From NCBI GenBank assembly GCA_014859105.1, contig JACUUX010000006.1:35210-99209 (forward strand): a stretch of 64,000 nucleotides of DNA, written 5' to 3'. A program made the position numbers and the translations under genes. Source of the stretch: Nitrospirota bacterium. GTDB lineage: Bacteria > Nitrospirota > Thermodesulfovibrionia > Thermodesulfovibrionales > SM23-35. The notes under the pieces were generated by a model. That model was not told where the DNA came from. It saw only the letters and a program-made list of their open reading frames with translations, and did not search any database. Of the stretch, positions 9,019-18,461 are shown piece by piece. Each line of letters begins with the position of its first letter. Position 1 is the stretch's first letter.

Positions 9019-9717
9019 TTAGAGATGACTGATATCGTCTTTCTTTTCTTCTCCCTTTAACTTCTTCTCAAGATATTCTTTTGCAATATCCCTGCCTCCG
9101 AGACCGAAGGCTATTGCAAGTGCAAGCACAACGCCTCCAAAAATTATTGCAAAAGTAATAACAATTGTTCCTCTGCCTATGGCGAGCTGTTCAAGGGCCA
9201 TCGTAACTGCAAGCAGAAAAATGGTTAATTTTACCAGTTTTCCAACAAGTCCGGCCACCTTCAGCCCTGCATTTACAGAAGTAATCAGAGCAGCACGCCC
9301 GATAAAGTTGCCGAGAAGATAACCAATAAATAGAATTACAGCCGCAATAAAAATATTCGGCAGATACAGGAAAAATTTTTCGAGAATCCGTTCAATCGCA
9401 GGGACATTGAGGGTTCGAAGTGCAACAATAGAAAAGATGATCATCGTCAACCATCCGATCAGTCTTGAAAAAATATGAGAAGCGGGTTCTTCTATTCCGC
9501 CCTTCTTGAGCATTTCGACAAATCCATACCGCTCGGTAAATCTATCCAATTTTATGGTATTGAAAAATCTTAAAAACAGCTTTTTAAAAATCAAGCCGAG
9601 CACAATCCCTGAGATAAAAATTAAAACAGAGGTAAGTATATCTGGCAGAAATTGTATAACCCTATTCAAAAACCTATCTAATGGTTCCACCATTATTCTA
9701 TTAAAGAGATCATTCAT
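9019..9717 (-). CDS. Conserved TM-helix repeat protein (CmpX/mechanosensitive-channel-like)
   Basis: A 232-residue membrane protein with four or five hydrophobic segments at about 25-50, 90-110, 118-140, 160-185 and 190-210, and a charged C-tail (KKLKGEEKKDD). Segments such as LPNIFIAAVILFIGYLLGNFIGRAA and a Gly/Ala-rich last helix (LALAIAFGLGGRDIAKEYLEKKL) match the conserved TM-helix repeat family often annotated near MscS channels. That helix plus GGRDIA resembles the MscS pore helix and its exit. A stress or osmotic role is likely from family and context but has not been shown for most members. Confidence 0.75.
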   Translation of the reverse strand: MNDLFNRIMVEPLDRFLNRVIQFLPDILTSVLIFISGIVLGLIFKKLFLRFFNTIKLDRFTERYGFVEMLKKGGIEEPASHIFSRLIGWLTMIIFSIVALRTLNVPAIERILEKFFLYLPNIFIAAVILFIGYLLGNFIGRAALITSVNAGLKVAGLVGKLVKLTIFLLAVTMALEQLAIGRGTIVITFAIIFGGVVLALAIAFGLGGRDIAKEYLEKKLKGEEKKDDISHL

Positions 9718-9733
9718 GACATACCCCCTTTGG

Positions 9734-10993
9734 TTACTGCCAGTTCTCTATTATAAGATTATTTTTGTTTTCAAAAGTAATGCATAATTTCTCTATCTTT
9801 TCCTCAACTTCTATAGCGCTGCTATCCCATGCCTCTATGACAAATGATGCAATCTTTCCTATATATAGCGGGGTTAACGACTTGAGTAAGTGCTCTCTGT
9901 TCATAATCTTCCTGTGCGATGCAATTGCAAAATTGTAAATAATGTCGACCCAGAGCTCATCAGGCAAATAAAAGTCTTCCTTTGAAAGCTTCGCAGCCCT
10001 GTGAATAAAATCCATGATTTCAGACGGTATAAATGTTTTCCATAATTCTGACAATTCCTTAACACCGAGTCTGAACTTTTCGATCATCCTTTCAAGATTG
10101 ACAGAGACAGGCTCTAACCCCACATCATACCGGAAACCGAAAGTCGGCACAGTTTCAGAGCCTTTTATCACCTTCCAGACTTCATGGTACGTTTCCATAA
10201 GATCAAAGGTTGCTCCGACAACCTGAAAGAGCATTGAACTCAGGTCCGCACCCGGATCCTTCGGATCATGGATTTTTGCACCAAGAAACGACTGGCAAAC
10301 TTTAAAATTATTTGCAATGGCTGTAGTTGTCATCCATATGTCTATTCCGTATTTAGCAACATCCGTTTCCCATACATTTTTTGTCAGGTAGAAACCGGCC
10401 AGATTGCCTGAAAAACCAAAATCGCCTCCTATAGGCTGCCTGACCCGCTTCCCGTATAGAGCTCTCGTTAAGGGATAAATTATACTGTTTGTAATTGTCC
10501 CGTCAAATTTATGTCTGTGATAAAGCGGAGCAACATAATCAAATCCCCCTTCCATCACCGGCTTGATGAGAAGTTCAATCCACTCAGGTGAAATGCTTCT
10601 CAGATCTGAATCAACTACTGCACACACTTTGACATTGAGTCTCCCGGCTATTTCAAATATGGTTCTGAATGCACTTCCTTTCCCTGGAATCCCGTGATAA
10701 GGGGTTGCTATTTTCAAAACAGGCTCAACTCTGTGATGTAAAAGTACCGATTGAAAATCTTCGATCTTTGTATCCCGGACAACATCCATTGTCCCGTCGG
10801 TTGAACCTCCGTCTGAATTTACAAGCACAGCCTTCTTATCATGAAAATATTTCATTATACCTGCCTGAACAGCTTTTACAACATGACCTATAGTCCGGGC
10901 ATTATTGTAACTTGGTATCCCTATAAGGATATCCGCCTCTCTGATCTTATCGAGTTCGTCATTGATCTCTTTTCTGAAAATAACACTTTCCAT
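9734..10993 (-). CDS. GT-A glycosyltransferase, probable glucosylglycerate/mannosylglycerate synthase type
   Basis: A cytosolic GT-A fold enzyme of about 419 residues. Visible are IGIPSYNNARTIGHVV (nucleotide-sugar binding start), VNSDGGSTDGT, and VVDSDLRSISPEW, with the DxD-like metal site near residue 128. GKGSAFRTIFE, a substrate-loop motif, is shared with GT78/GT81 enzymes that glycosylate D-glycerate or 3-phosphoglycerate. The long C-terminal helical domain also fits. Its start follows the treY stop by two bases; ATG at 10993 is preferred to an upstream in-frame TTG. With gpgS and a matching phosphatase elsewhere in the window, a one-step glucosylglycerate synthase is the best guess. The acceptor is inferred. 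Confidence 0.65.
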   Translation of the reverse strand: MESVIFRKEINDELDKIREADILIGIPSYNNARTIGHVVKAVQAGIMKYFHDKKAVLVNSDGGSTDGTMDVVRDTKIEDFQSVLLHHRVEPVLKIATPYHGIPGKGSAFRTIFEIAGRLNVKVCAVVDSDLRSISPEWIELLIKPVMEGGFDYVAPLYHRHKFDGTITNSIIYPLTRALYGKRVRQPIGGDFGFSGNLAGFYLTKNVWETDVAKYGIDIWMTTTAIANNFKVCQSFLGAKIHDPKDPGADLSSMLFQVVGATFDLMETYHEVWKVIKGSETVPTFGFRYDVGLEPVSVNLERMIEKFRLGVKELSELWKTFIPSEIMDFIHRAAKLSKEDFYLPDELWVDIIYNFAIASHRKIMNREHLLKSLTPLYIGKIASFVIEAWDSSAIEVEEKIEKLCITFENKNNLIIENWQ

Positions 10994-10995
10994 AA

Positions 10996-13900
10996 TCAAT
11001 CATTAAGCCTTTCCATAACGGTTACAGGAAAATTTAAAAAGACCTCGGAAAGAGCTAAAGATGTAGCATTTTTATAATTCCGGGCAGTTAGAGTTTCACC
11101 GGTAAATATATTGCAGTACTTTGTTCCGTCCTCTGCAAAAGGCACTACTATAAAAGAATCATTCCAGACTGCCTTGCCAAGTGGAAGGTCCTCCGGTTGG
11201 GATATGAGCTTTGTAAAAAATCTCGGAGCAGCAATTACTATTTCTCTATTCGCTATCCTTCTCGCAAAGGCACATACATTGTCTGCCTTCCCTTCCATAA
11301 CCTCGAGGGGCAAATACTCTCCTCTGTCAAACAGGGCCCTTTTTTCCCTGCGATAATTGAGAGACTTATAAAGCAAATAAAGCTTTATCATCCCGTTTTC
11401 CCTATTTATGGTTAATTCCCTGGCCAGATCCTGAAGAGGGATTTCTGACTGGCGACTCCTTAATTTTTGCAGCATTTTCTTTCTGACTTCATAATCGACG
11501 GGCCTGCGGTTGTCCGGATCAACGAGACTGAAATCCCAGATGTCGGTGCCCTGATAAAAATCGGGGACACCCGGGGAAGTTATTTTCAGAAGCGTCTGTG
11601 AAAGGGAATTATATAAACCATAATTCGAGATAATTTTCTGAAAGCTTGTGAAATCTTTAAGGAATTGGTTGTCGGATTTATTATTCATAATTTTATTAAT
11701 GAAAATCTGCAGAGCATCTTCATAAATGGTATCCGGATTTATCCAGCTTGTATTTACCTTTGCTTCCCTTATAGCCTTTAACATATAACTTATGATTCTA
11801 ATTTTAAAATCTTCATATTCTTCTTCATTTTTGATTTCTATTGGCCATGCGCCAATAAGTGTTTGGTATAACAGATACTCTTCATTGCGGTCAGGCACAG
11901 TCCGTCCGTCAACAAGTACTTTTGCTTTTTTATTCAGACGGCTCCAGTAAATCGACCTTTTTTTCCACTCATCAGGAATCTCTGAAAGAACATTTATCCT
12001 TGCCCTGACATCCTCGCTTCGTTTAGAATCATGTGTGGAAGATGCTATTAATGCATGCGGCCAGAATTTCAATCTCTCTATATTCATTCCATGAAATGCT
12101 TCAAGGGATATACCGAATCTGTCGGGACTGCCTCCCACTTCATTGAGTGAAACCAGGCGGTTATAAACATAAAAAGAGGTATCCTCAAGCCCCTTGGCCA
12201 TAACCGGGCCTGTAATCTTCTGCCATCTCATTACAAAATCAAGCCATTCATTTTTTTCGTCATCGCCGAAATTTTCGGGAAATTTAAGCAAAAGTACATC
12301 CTTCAGGAAATCAAAGATCAAGGTACTTATGGCCGGATTGGTTCTTTTTGCTTTTGACACAGCAGCCTCTACATACTGTCTATCTTTATCTTTTACTTTC
12401 ATTGAATTTGTATAGGTTCTGTAAACAGGGAAAAATGCAATAACTTCTATAATTACGCTTGTAAGACTGTTTAAGGTAAAGTCTCTTGTATGCCTGTTTT
12501 TCTCGGAAATCCGGTTGAGAAAATGCCCGAGAGAATTTATCTCGCTTGACATGGCTACTTTCATTATTAACTTCTTCTTCTCATATACAACATCCTGGAA
12601 ATTTATCTTCAACTTAGTGAATTTTGAGTATATATCATCAAATGCTTTAGCACTACCCGTTTCAACAAAAATACCATTTAAGGCATTCAGAAAGACATAA
12701 CCCGTAGTGCTGAAGATAGGCCAATCTTCAGGCATTCTCTCGCCTTTTGAGAGTATCTTCTCGCCTATAATATAGAAAGGTTTAAATTGCGGATCTTTAG
12801 ATAAAAATTCATCATACTCATTAAGTATTTCCTCTTCTAAATCTGAGTGTTCATAAGGTTGCGAAATCTCCTTTTTCACTCCCTCAGAATAACTGAGTCG
12901 TGTCTGGAGAAAACACTTGCGCTGTAATTTATGAAAGTACCCGGATGGATCATATAAGCCGTCAGGGTGATCTATCCTTAATCCGGTTACCTTTCCCTCC
13001 TTGATAAGTCTCATTAAAAGTCTGTGCGTATCCTCGAATACAGCAGGATTCTCCATCCTTATTGCTGCAAGACTGTTAATATCGAAAAATCTTCTGTAAT
13101 TTATCTCTTCTGTAGCAACACGCCAATAGGATAGTCTGTAAGCCTGTATATTGAGGAGTTCGTCGAGGAGGTCGAAGCTCCCCGGATCGCCTTTTATTCC
13201 GTTAAATATGCGGACATTTTCATTAATAAAATCTTTTATTTCGGAGCTTTCATTATATAGAGTCCAGAGTCGCTTTTTGATTATCTCTTTTTCCCTGCAT
13301 CTCTCTACAACTTTTTCCGGGTCTGTTTCCATGTATGGGGGAAGATGGTCGAGTGCGGTTATAATGCTCAGGAGTTCAACATAATGAGGGTTATCAGAAG
13401 ATAAAATATTTTCGAGTTCGTCAATACGATGTTTCAATATAAAAATATATGTCTTGGGGATTATGGGGAATTTGTTTTCAAAATAATAAAGAAAAAATGC
13501 ACCCTCTTCAAAAGCTAAACTCAATTCCTGTGCCTCAAGTATATTTCCATACTGGTCGCCCAAAACAGGCAGAAGTATCTTGTTTTTGAGCTCTTTCTTT
13601 AATGGACCCCAGTCGATATCAAAATAATCTGCGTAAATAGAACTTGGACCATTCTCAAGTACATCCATCCACCAGATATTATCCTTACTCTCGATACACA
13701 TGTGATTTGGAACTATATCAATTACCTGGCCCATGTCATATTTCTGAAGGTCTGCGACTAATTCATTATATTCTTCCTCTGTGCCGATCTCGGAATTTAG
13801 AGAGTTATGGTCAACAATGTCGTACCCGTGGGGACTCCCCGCTTTTGCCTTAAAATAGGGAGAGGCATAAATATCACTTATGCCAAGATCATAAAGATAA

Positions 13901-14001
13901 CCGATGATGTTCCTTGAATCGGGAAATCTGAAATTTCTATTGAATTGTAATCTATAGGTTGAAGCTGGAATTCTTGGCAGTAAAAGGACGTCTTTTTCCA
14001 C
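10996..14001 (-). CDS. treY: Malto-oligosyltrehalose synthase (GH13)
   Basis: Converts the reducing end of malto-oligosaccharides to an alpha,alpha-1,1 linkage, the first step of the TreYZ route from glycogen to trehalose. The N-terminus reads RIPASTYRLQFNRNFRF, the canonical TreY opening. PNHMCIESKDNIWWMDVLENG, GLRIDHPDGLYDP (nucleophile Asp near residue 339) and STHDSKRSEDVRARI follow in family order. At about 1,001 residues it is at the long end of the family. The usual GTTGYDF motif reads STTGYVF. GTG at 14001 is chosen as start because AAAGGAGGT sits five bases before it, inside a possible upstream TTG extension. It lies just downstream of the GH57 gene. Confidence 0.95.
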   Translation of the reverse strand: MEKDVLLLPRIPASTYRLQFNRNFRFPDSRNIIGYLYDLGISDIYASPYFKAKAGSPHGYDIVDHNSLNSEIGTEEEYNELVADLQKYDMGQVIDIVPNHMCIESKDNIWWMDVLENGPSSIYADYFDIDWGPLKKELKNKILLPVLGDQYGNILEAQELSLAFEEGAFFLYYFENKFPIIPKTYIFILKHRIDELENILSSDNPHYVELLSIITALDHLPPYMETDPEKVVERCREKEIIKKRLWTLYNESSEIKDFINENVRIFNGIKGDPGSFDLLDELLNIQAYRLSYWRVATEEINYRRFFDINSLAAIRMENPAVFEDTHRLLMRLIKEGKVTGLRIDHPDGLYDPSGYFHKLQRKCFLQTRLSYSEGVKKEISQPYEHSDLEEEILNEYDEFLSKDPQFKPFYIIGEKILSKGERMPEDWPIFSTTGYVFLNALNGIFVETGSAKAFDDIYSKFTKLKINFQDVVYEKKKLIMKVAMSSEINSLGHFLNRISEKNRHTRDFTLNSLTSVIIEVIAFFPVYRTYTNSMKVKDKDRQYVEAAVSKAKRTNPAISTLIFDFLKDVLLLKFPENFGDDEKNEWLDFVMRWQKITGPVMAKGLEDTSFYVYNRLVSLNEVGGSPDRFGISLEAFHGMNIERLKFWPHALIASSTHDSKRSEDVRARINVLSEIPDEWKKRSIYWSRLNKKAKVLVDGRTVPDRNEEYLLYQTLIGAWPIEIKNEEEYEDFKIRIISYMLKAIREAKVNTSWINPDTIYEDALQIFINKIMNNKSDNQFLKDFTSFQKIISNYGLYNSLSQTLLKITSPGVPDFYQGTDIWDFSLVDPDNRRPVDYEVRKKMLQKLRSRQSEIPLQDLARELTINRENGMIKLYLLYKSLNYRREKRALFDRGEYLPLEVMEGKADNVCAFARRIANREIVIAAPRFFTKLISQPEDLPLGKAVWNDSFIVVPFAEDGTKYCNIFTGETLTARNYKNATSLALSEVFLNFPVTVMERLND

Positions 14002-14015
14002 CTGACACCTCCTTT

Positions 14016-16460
14016 TCAATCTGCTGGCAGCACTGATGAAATATTAAAAAACAACATTTCCCCCAGATATTTGAACGTTGCCACCCATATTTTTGCATTC
14101 TCGTCACCCTGCCTTGATTTGAAAAGAAAGTCCCTGTATGATGCCTTCACAATTTTGTAATAGACATTCTGGCTCTGCCAGTAATTTATTTCAATAGGTA
14201 ATGATTTAATCAGCTCCAGCATTTTCTGTATATCAAAAAGCAAGTTAATATCAGATGGATTTTGATACAGGTTATCCATCAACTTCTTTACTCTGCCCCT
14301 CACCATAAATTCAATTTCAACCGAATCCAGAGGTACTTTCCATTTTTTCATTTCAATAATTATATTCTGAACCCTCTCCACATCTATTACTTCATCCTGA
14401 AAAGCCTTTTTAATATCAATATTGAGTATGAACTCTGCTGCTGAATAAAATGCTTTTTTTACAGGCATTCCAATATCCTGCAGAAAACCCATCAAAATCC
14501 TGTTATTCTCATACATTCGGCGATATATATCCTCAAACTCTTCGAGTGTCTTGCTGATGAGAAAATTAAGGATGTTACGTTGCTGATCCTTGAATAAATT
14601 TATAAGAGAATAACTGTGTGTGCCAAAATGTGCATCCATAAGCCTGACAATGTCGGCAAAAGCACCTTTTTCAAACGTTGCAATAATCTCCTCTTTCATC
14701 GATTGATAAGCTTCGGGTCCGATAAAAGTACGCACACCACCGTTTAAGGCATGTCCACCGAAATGCATAACACAGAAACTTGTCAATTCTGATTCACCTG
14801 TTATATTGGAAGAGACCGAGACTTTCCCCACAGCAAGTTTTGCAGTGCCGGCCTCTATTTTCTGATAATCTTCTCTTTTAACACAATAACTGTAAATAGT
14901 TGTGTCATCAATATATTCTTCGAAAAGGGAACTCAAAGCATAATGAGCAGCAACTTTCTTGAGATCAATCATAGCCGGTTTTACAAACTTTTCGAATATT
15001 TTAGCTCCGTTTTCATACTCAGGAATATTGCTTTTTGCTATCGAAAGCCGCATTTTAAAGGCATCCTCAAGGCCGTCTTTGTATAGATCATCCGATAATT
15101 GTATTGCCCTGCCTGCATATTGCATCACCTGTACTGTTTCAATACCTGAAAGCTCATCAAAAAACCAGCCGCAGCTCGTATACATCAACATTGCATGTCT
15201 CTGCATTTCAAGCAACTTTAATACATTGACCCGATCTTCTATAGAAAGGTTTCTCAGGGAGTGCTCGATGAGAAATCCCTTTACTGAGTTCTCGGAACGG
15301 TCGAGGGTTACATAAATATAATCATCCCTTGCTTTCCACGGATCTTTAAGATATTGCCTGGCGAGCGTTTCGTAGATAGAAGACAAGCGGTCCCTTAGCC
15401 AATCAAAGGCTTCACGGAGCGGCTTTCTCCATGCCTGATTCCATCCTGAATGACCGCCGGAATTACATCCGCAGTCGCTCCTCCACCGTTCAATTCCATG
15501 TATACAGCTCCATGAAGAATTCTCAAAGATCTGGACTTCATGTGTCGGAGGGTGCTTTTCGAGATATTCACCATAACTCGCAAGCCTTGCCATTCCGTTC
15601 GTCTCCATATAATTAAGGGCATAGGCGAGTGCCATATCACCGAACCTATAATGATGTCCGTATGTCTCACCATCGGTTGCGACGTGGAGGATCTGCGGCC
15701 AATCCATCGAGTCAGAAAAACCGGAAAGAAGACGATGTGCAAATTCTTCCCCTCTTTTTAAAAGATCATGGAATGCAATCGCCTGGGAAATAGGGCCGTC
15801 ATAAAAGAAAATATTTATTGCCCTGCCGGATGGCAATCTGCAAAGATAAGGCCTTGTAGGATCGACCATCGAATCGCTGACGTCTTTCCATCTGCCGGTG
15901 CCGATTTTCCTTGTTAAAGAGGCCTGTCGCGGAGCAAGAATGGTGAACTTAATACCGGATTCAGCGAGAATCTCGAGCGCCTCGATATCTACTGCAGTCT
16001 CCGGAAGCCACATGCCTTCAGGGAACCGCTTAAATCTGTGTTCGAAATCTCTGATACCCCATATCACCTGTGTCCGCTTGTCTCGCGTATTAGCTAAAGG
16101 CATAATAAGGTGATTATATGCCTGTGCAATTGCATTACCATGACCTGAACGCCATTGGATACCCTGTCTGTCTGATTCAAGTATAGCCTGATAGATTTCC
16201 GGTTTATTCTTTTCCATCCATGAAAGCAGGGTTGGTCCGAAGTTAAAGCTCATTTTCGCATAATTGCTCACAATATCGAGTATCCTGCTTTCAGCATCAA
16301 GTTTTCTGGCTGCGGAGTTCGGGGCGTAACATTCGGCATTGACCCTTTCATTCCAGTCATGATAGGGATATGCAGAATCCTGTATCTCTATAGCCTCAAG
16401 CCATGGATTCTCCCTCGGAGGCTGATAAAAGTGCCCATGTATGCAGACATATCTTTCCAT
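14016..16460 (-). CDS. GH57/DUF3536 family glycoside hydrolase
   Basis: An 814-residue cytosolic protein beginning MERYVCIHGHFYQPPRENPW, the hallmark of the DUF3536-containing GH57 group. Further visible are PEGMWLPETAVDIEALEILAE near residue 150 (GH57 conserved region with the probable catalytic Glu), HVATDGETYGHHYRFGD near 265 (the Asp-containing GH57 motif) and a long helical C-terminal DUF3536 region. GH57 enzymes act on alpha-glucans (amylase, amylopullulanase, branching enzyme, 4-alpha-glucanotransferase). The exact reaction of this subgroup is not established. It sits between treZ and treY, which suggests it prepares glucan chains for TreY. Confidence 0.88.
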   Translation of the reverse strand: MERYVCIHGHFYQPPRENPWLEAIEIQDSAYPYHDWNERVNAECYAPNSAARKLDAESRILDIVSNYAKMSFNFGPTLLSWMEKNKPEIYQAILESDRQGIQWRSGHGNAIAQAYNHLIMPLANTRDKRTQVIWGIRDFEHRFKRFPEGMWLPETAVDIEALEILAESGIKFTILAPRQASLTRKIGTGRWKDVSDSMVDPTRPYLCRLPSGRAINIFFYDGPISQAIAFHDLLKRGEEFAHRLLSGFSDSMDWPQILHVATDGETYGHHYRFGDMALAYALNYMETNGMARLASYGEYLEKHPPTHEVQIFENSSWSCIHGIERWRSDCGCNSGGHSGWNQAWRKPLREAFDWLRDRLSSIYETLARQYLKDPWKARDDYIYVTLDRSENSVKGFLIEHSLRNLSIEDRVNVLKLLEMQRHAMLMYTSCGWFFDELSGIETVQVMQYAGRAIQLSDDLYKDGLEDAFKMRLSIAKSNIPEYENGAKIFEKFVKPAMIDLKKVAAHYALSSLFEEYIDDTTIYSYCVKREDYQKIEAGTAKLAVGKVSVSSNITGESELTSFCVMHFGGHALNGGVRTFIGPEAYQSMKEEIIATFEKGAFADIVRLMDAHFGTHSYSLINLFKDQQRNILNFLISKTLEEFEDIYRRMYENNRILMGFLQDIGMPVKKAFYSAAEFILNIDIKKAFQDEVIDVERVQNIIIEMKKWKVPLDSVEIEFMVRGRVKKLMDNLYQNPSDINLLFDIQKMLELIKSLPIEINYWQSQNVYYKIVKASYRDFLFKSRQGDENAKIWVATFKYLGEMLFFNISSVLPAD

Positions 16461-16491
16461 ATTTTAAGACTTAAATAGCATACCTATAAAA

Positions 16492-16584
16492 TGTCATTCC
16501 CGCTTGCCCTGTTAGAAAGTTTATTTCTAACAGGGCTTGTCGGGAATCCTTTTTAAGAAAGATTCTGGACAAGCCAGAATGACA
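16492..16584. repeat. REP-like dispersed repeat, copy R2 (with nested palindrome)
   Basis: Begins TGTCATTCCCGCTTG and ends CAAGCCAGAATGACA. The standard loop is expanded by a nested perfect palindrome, CCCTGTTAGAAA...TTTCTAACAGGG. It fills most of the 168 bp gap between treZ and the GH57 gene on the minus strand and could act as an mRNA hairpin between them. Confidence 0.8.
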
Positions 16585-16628
16585 GAAATATAGAAACCCT
16601 GTAAGCAAGCTAAAGGGGGAATATCAAG

Positions 16629-18461
16629 TTAAACCTTTTCTTTCATATATACTGCCAGACTCTGCCCCCTTAGGTTTATCTCCTCGCCTTGACCTATTTT
16701 TCCCGGTAGAAATGTTCCAGGCCCGTTCCATTCTTTTTCTGACGAATCAAAAATTTTCTTCCAGACCCCTTCCGGCAGAGAGAAGTTAATAATTCTCCTG
16801 TCATCCCTGTTAAAGTTCGACATTATGAATACGTGGCTTTCTTCCTTCCATCTGCTGATCAGTAAAATCCTGTCTTCCCCGAATCCATAAGCATCAAGCC
16901 TTTCTCTGTCAAGAGCCGAAAGGGCAGGGATTTCTCTTCTCAATCTTATTAGTGATTTATAAAAATTTAATAATACTCTGTGATTGCCTGAGTTTCTCTT
17001 TTCCCATTTTATTCTGGATTTCAGAAATGTTTCCTCACTCTGGGGGTCCGGCGGCTCTGCCCTCCATTCGAACGCCTTGAATTCTTCTTTCCTTCCTTTC
17101 CTCACGGCTTCGATTAAATCAGGATCAGAATGACTTACAAAATATAGAAACGGTATGTCTTCTCCGTACTCCTCACCCATGAAAAGAAGCGGTATATATG
17201 GTGAAAGCAAAACTGTACCGGCTGCAAGTTTCAGCGACTCAAAAGAGACAAGATTTGTTAACCTCTCTCCAAACATCCTGTTTCCTGTCTGGTCATGATT
17301 CTGAGAAAAGACAATAAATTGCCGGGCAGTCCTGTCCTTCGAAGAATTGCCGTGGTTCCTCTTTCTGTATTCAGAATATTGTCCTGAATAAACAAATCCC
17401 TCCATTAAAGATTTTTTCAGGTTATCCATTCTGCCAAAATCAATATAATATCCATTTTTCTCACCGGTAATAAGCGTATGTAATGCATGATGAAAATCGT
17501 CACACCATTGAGCATCAAAACCATATCCACCCGATTCTTTCGGTCTGATAACTTTTGAATCGTTTAAATCACTTTCTGCTATCAGGTAATATATCCTTCC
17601 TTCACTTAATGAAAACTCCCTGACCCTGTCTGCAAGTTCCTGCAGAAATGGTGTGGCACTCAGATCCGAGATGCCATGTATTGCATCAAGCCGCAGGCCA
17701 TCCATATGGTAATTTTTAAACCAGTGCAGGGCATTCTCTATGAAAAAGTTTCTTACCTCATTACTGTAAGCCCCATCAAAATTTACAGCCATACCCCATG
17801 GTGTTCTGTATTTATCAGTAAAATACGGTCCGAAATCCCATAAGTAGTTGCCCTCTGGTCCGAGGTGATTATAAACAACATCAAGTATAACTGCCATACC
17901 CATCCTATGACATTCATTAACAAGTTTTTTAAGACCATCAGGTCCTCCGTAGGAGTTTTGCACGGCAAAAAGATAGGTGCCGTCATACCCCCAGTTTCTT
18001 TCACCCGGGAATTGTGCTACAGGCATTATCTCAATAGCATTTATTCCTGTTTCTTTAATATCGGGAAGGCGGTTGATTATGGAATCAAAAGTGCCTTCAG
18101 GAGTAAAAGTGCCTACATGCAGTTCATAAATTATCATTTCAGAGAGTGCAATTCCTCTCCAACTTCCATCTTCCCAGTGAAAAGAGTTATGGTCGATTAA
18201 TTGAGAAGGGCTATGCACTCCCTGTGGTTGATAGTGAGATACAGGGTCAGGTCTTTCAGTTTGATTATTCAGATAATAGAAATATAAAGTGTCCGGGTAA
18301 ACCCCTTCTGCAACTTTCTTCCAATAGCCTTTCCTGTCTTTTTCCATTTGAATAACGTGCTGTTCGGGAGAGGCTATTTTTAATTTAACACTATCCAGAA
18401 ATGGTGCCCAGACCACAAATTCACACCTCCCGGTATCTGTGTAATTTGCCCCGACTTTCAT
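16629..18461 (-). CDS. treZ: Malto-oligosyltrehalose trehalohydrolase (GH13)
   Basis: Hydrolyses the internal alpha-1,4 bond next to the terminal trehalosyl unit made by TreY and releases free trehalose. The 610 residues comprise an N-terminal CBM48-like beta domain (GRCEFVVWAPFLDSVKLKI), the GH13 barrel with WGYDGTYLFAVQNSYGGPDGLKKLVNECH, GLRLDAIHGISD (nucleophile Asp near residue 257), LIAESDLND near 294, and SQNHDQTGNRMFGERL, which together are diagnostic for TreZ rather than GlgX. The ATG overlaps the glgB stop (TAATG), so the two are coupled. Confidence 0.95.
   Translation of the reverse strand: MKVGANYTDTGRCEFVVWAPFLDSVKLKIASPEQHVIQMEKDRKGYWKKVAEGVYPDTLYFYYLNNQTERPDPVSHYQPQGVHSPSQLIDHNSFHWEDGSWRGIALSEMIIYELHVGTFTPEGTFDSIINRLPDIKETGINAIEIMPVAQFPGERNWGYDGTYLFAVQNSYGGPDGLKKLVNECHRMGMAVILDVVYNHLGPEGNYLWDFGPYFTDKYRTPWGMAVNFDGAYSNEVRNFFIENALHWFKNYHMDGLRLDAIHGISDLSATPFLQELADRVREFSLSEGRIYYLIAESDLNDSKVIRPKESGGYGFDAQWCDDFHHALHTLITGEKNGYYIDFGRMDNLKKSLMEGFVYSGQYSEYRKRNHGNSSKDRTARQFIVFSQNHDQTGNRMFGERLTNLVSFESLKLAAGTVLLSPYIPLLFMGEEYGEDIPFLYFVSHSDPDLIEAVRKGRKEEFKAFEWRAEPPDPQSEETFLKSRIKWEKRNSGNHRVLLNFYKSLIRLRREIPALSALDRERLDAYGFGEDRILLISRWKEESHVFIMSNFNRDDRRIINFSLPEGVWKKIFDSSEKEWNGPGTFLPGKIGQGEEINLRGQSLAVYMKEKV

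Noticed and set aside
10996..14001. TreY inactive because GTTGYDF reads STTGYVF
   Set aside because: The nucleophile motif and the other GH13 regions are intact, so the change is noted but not taken as loss of function.
15395..15742. Open frames antisense or out of frame inside the GH57 gene
   Set aside because: No start signals or family features; the GH57 frame shows conserved motifs across the same bases.
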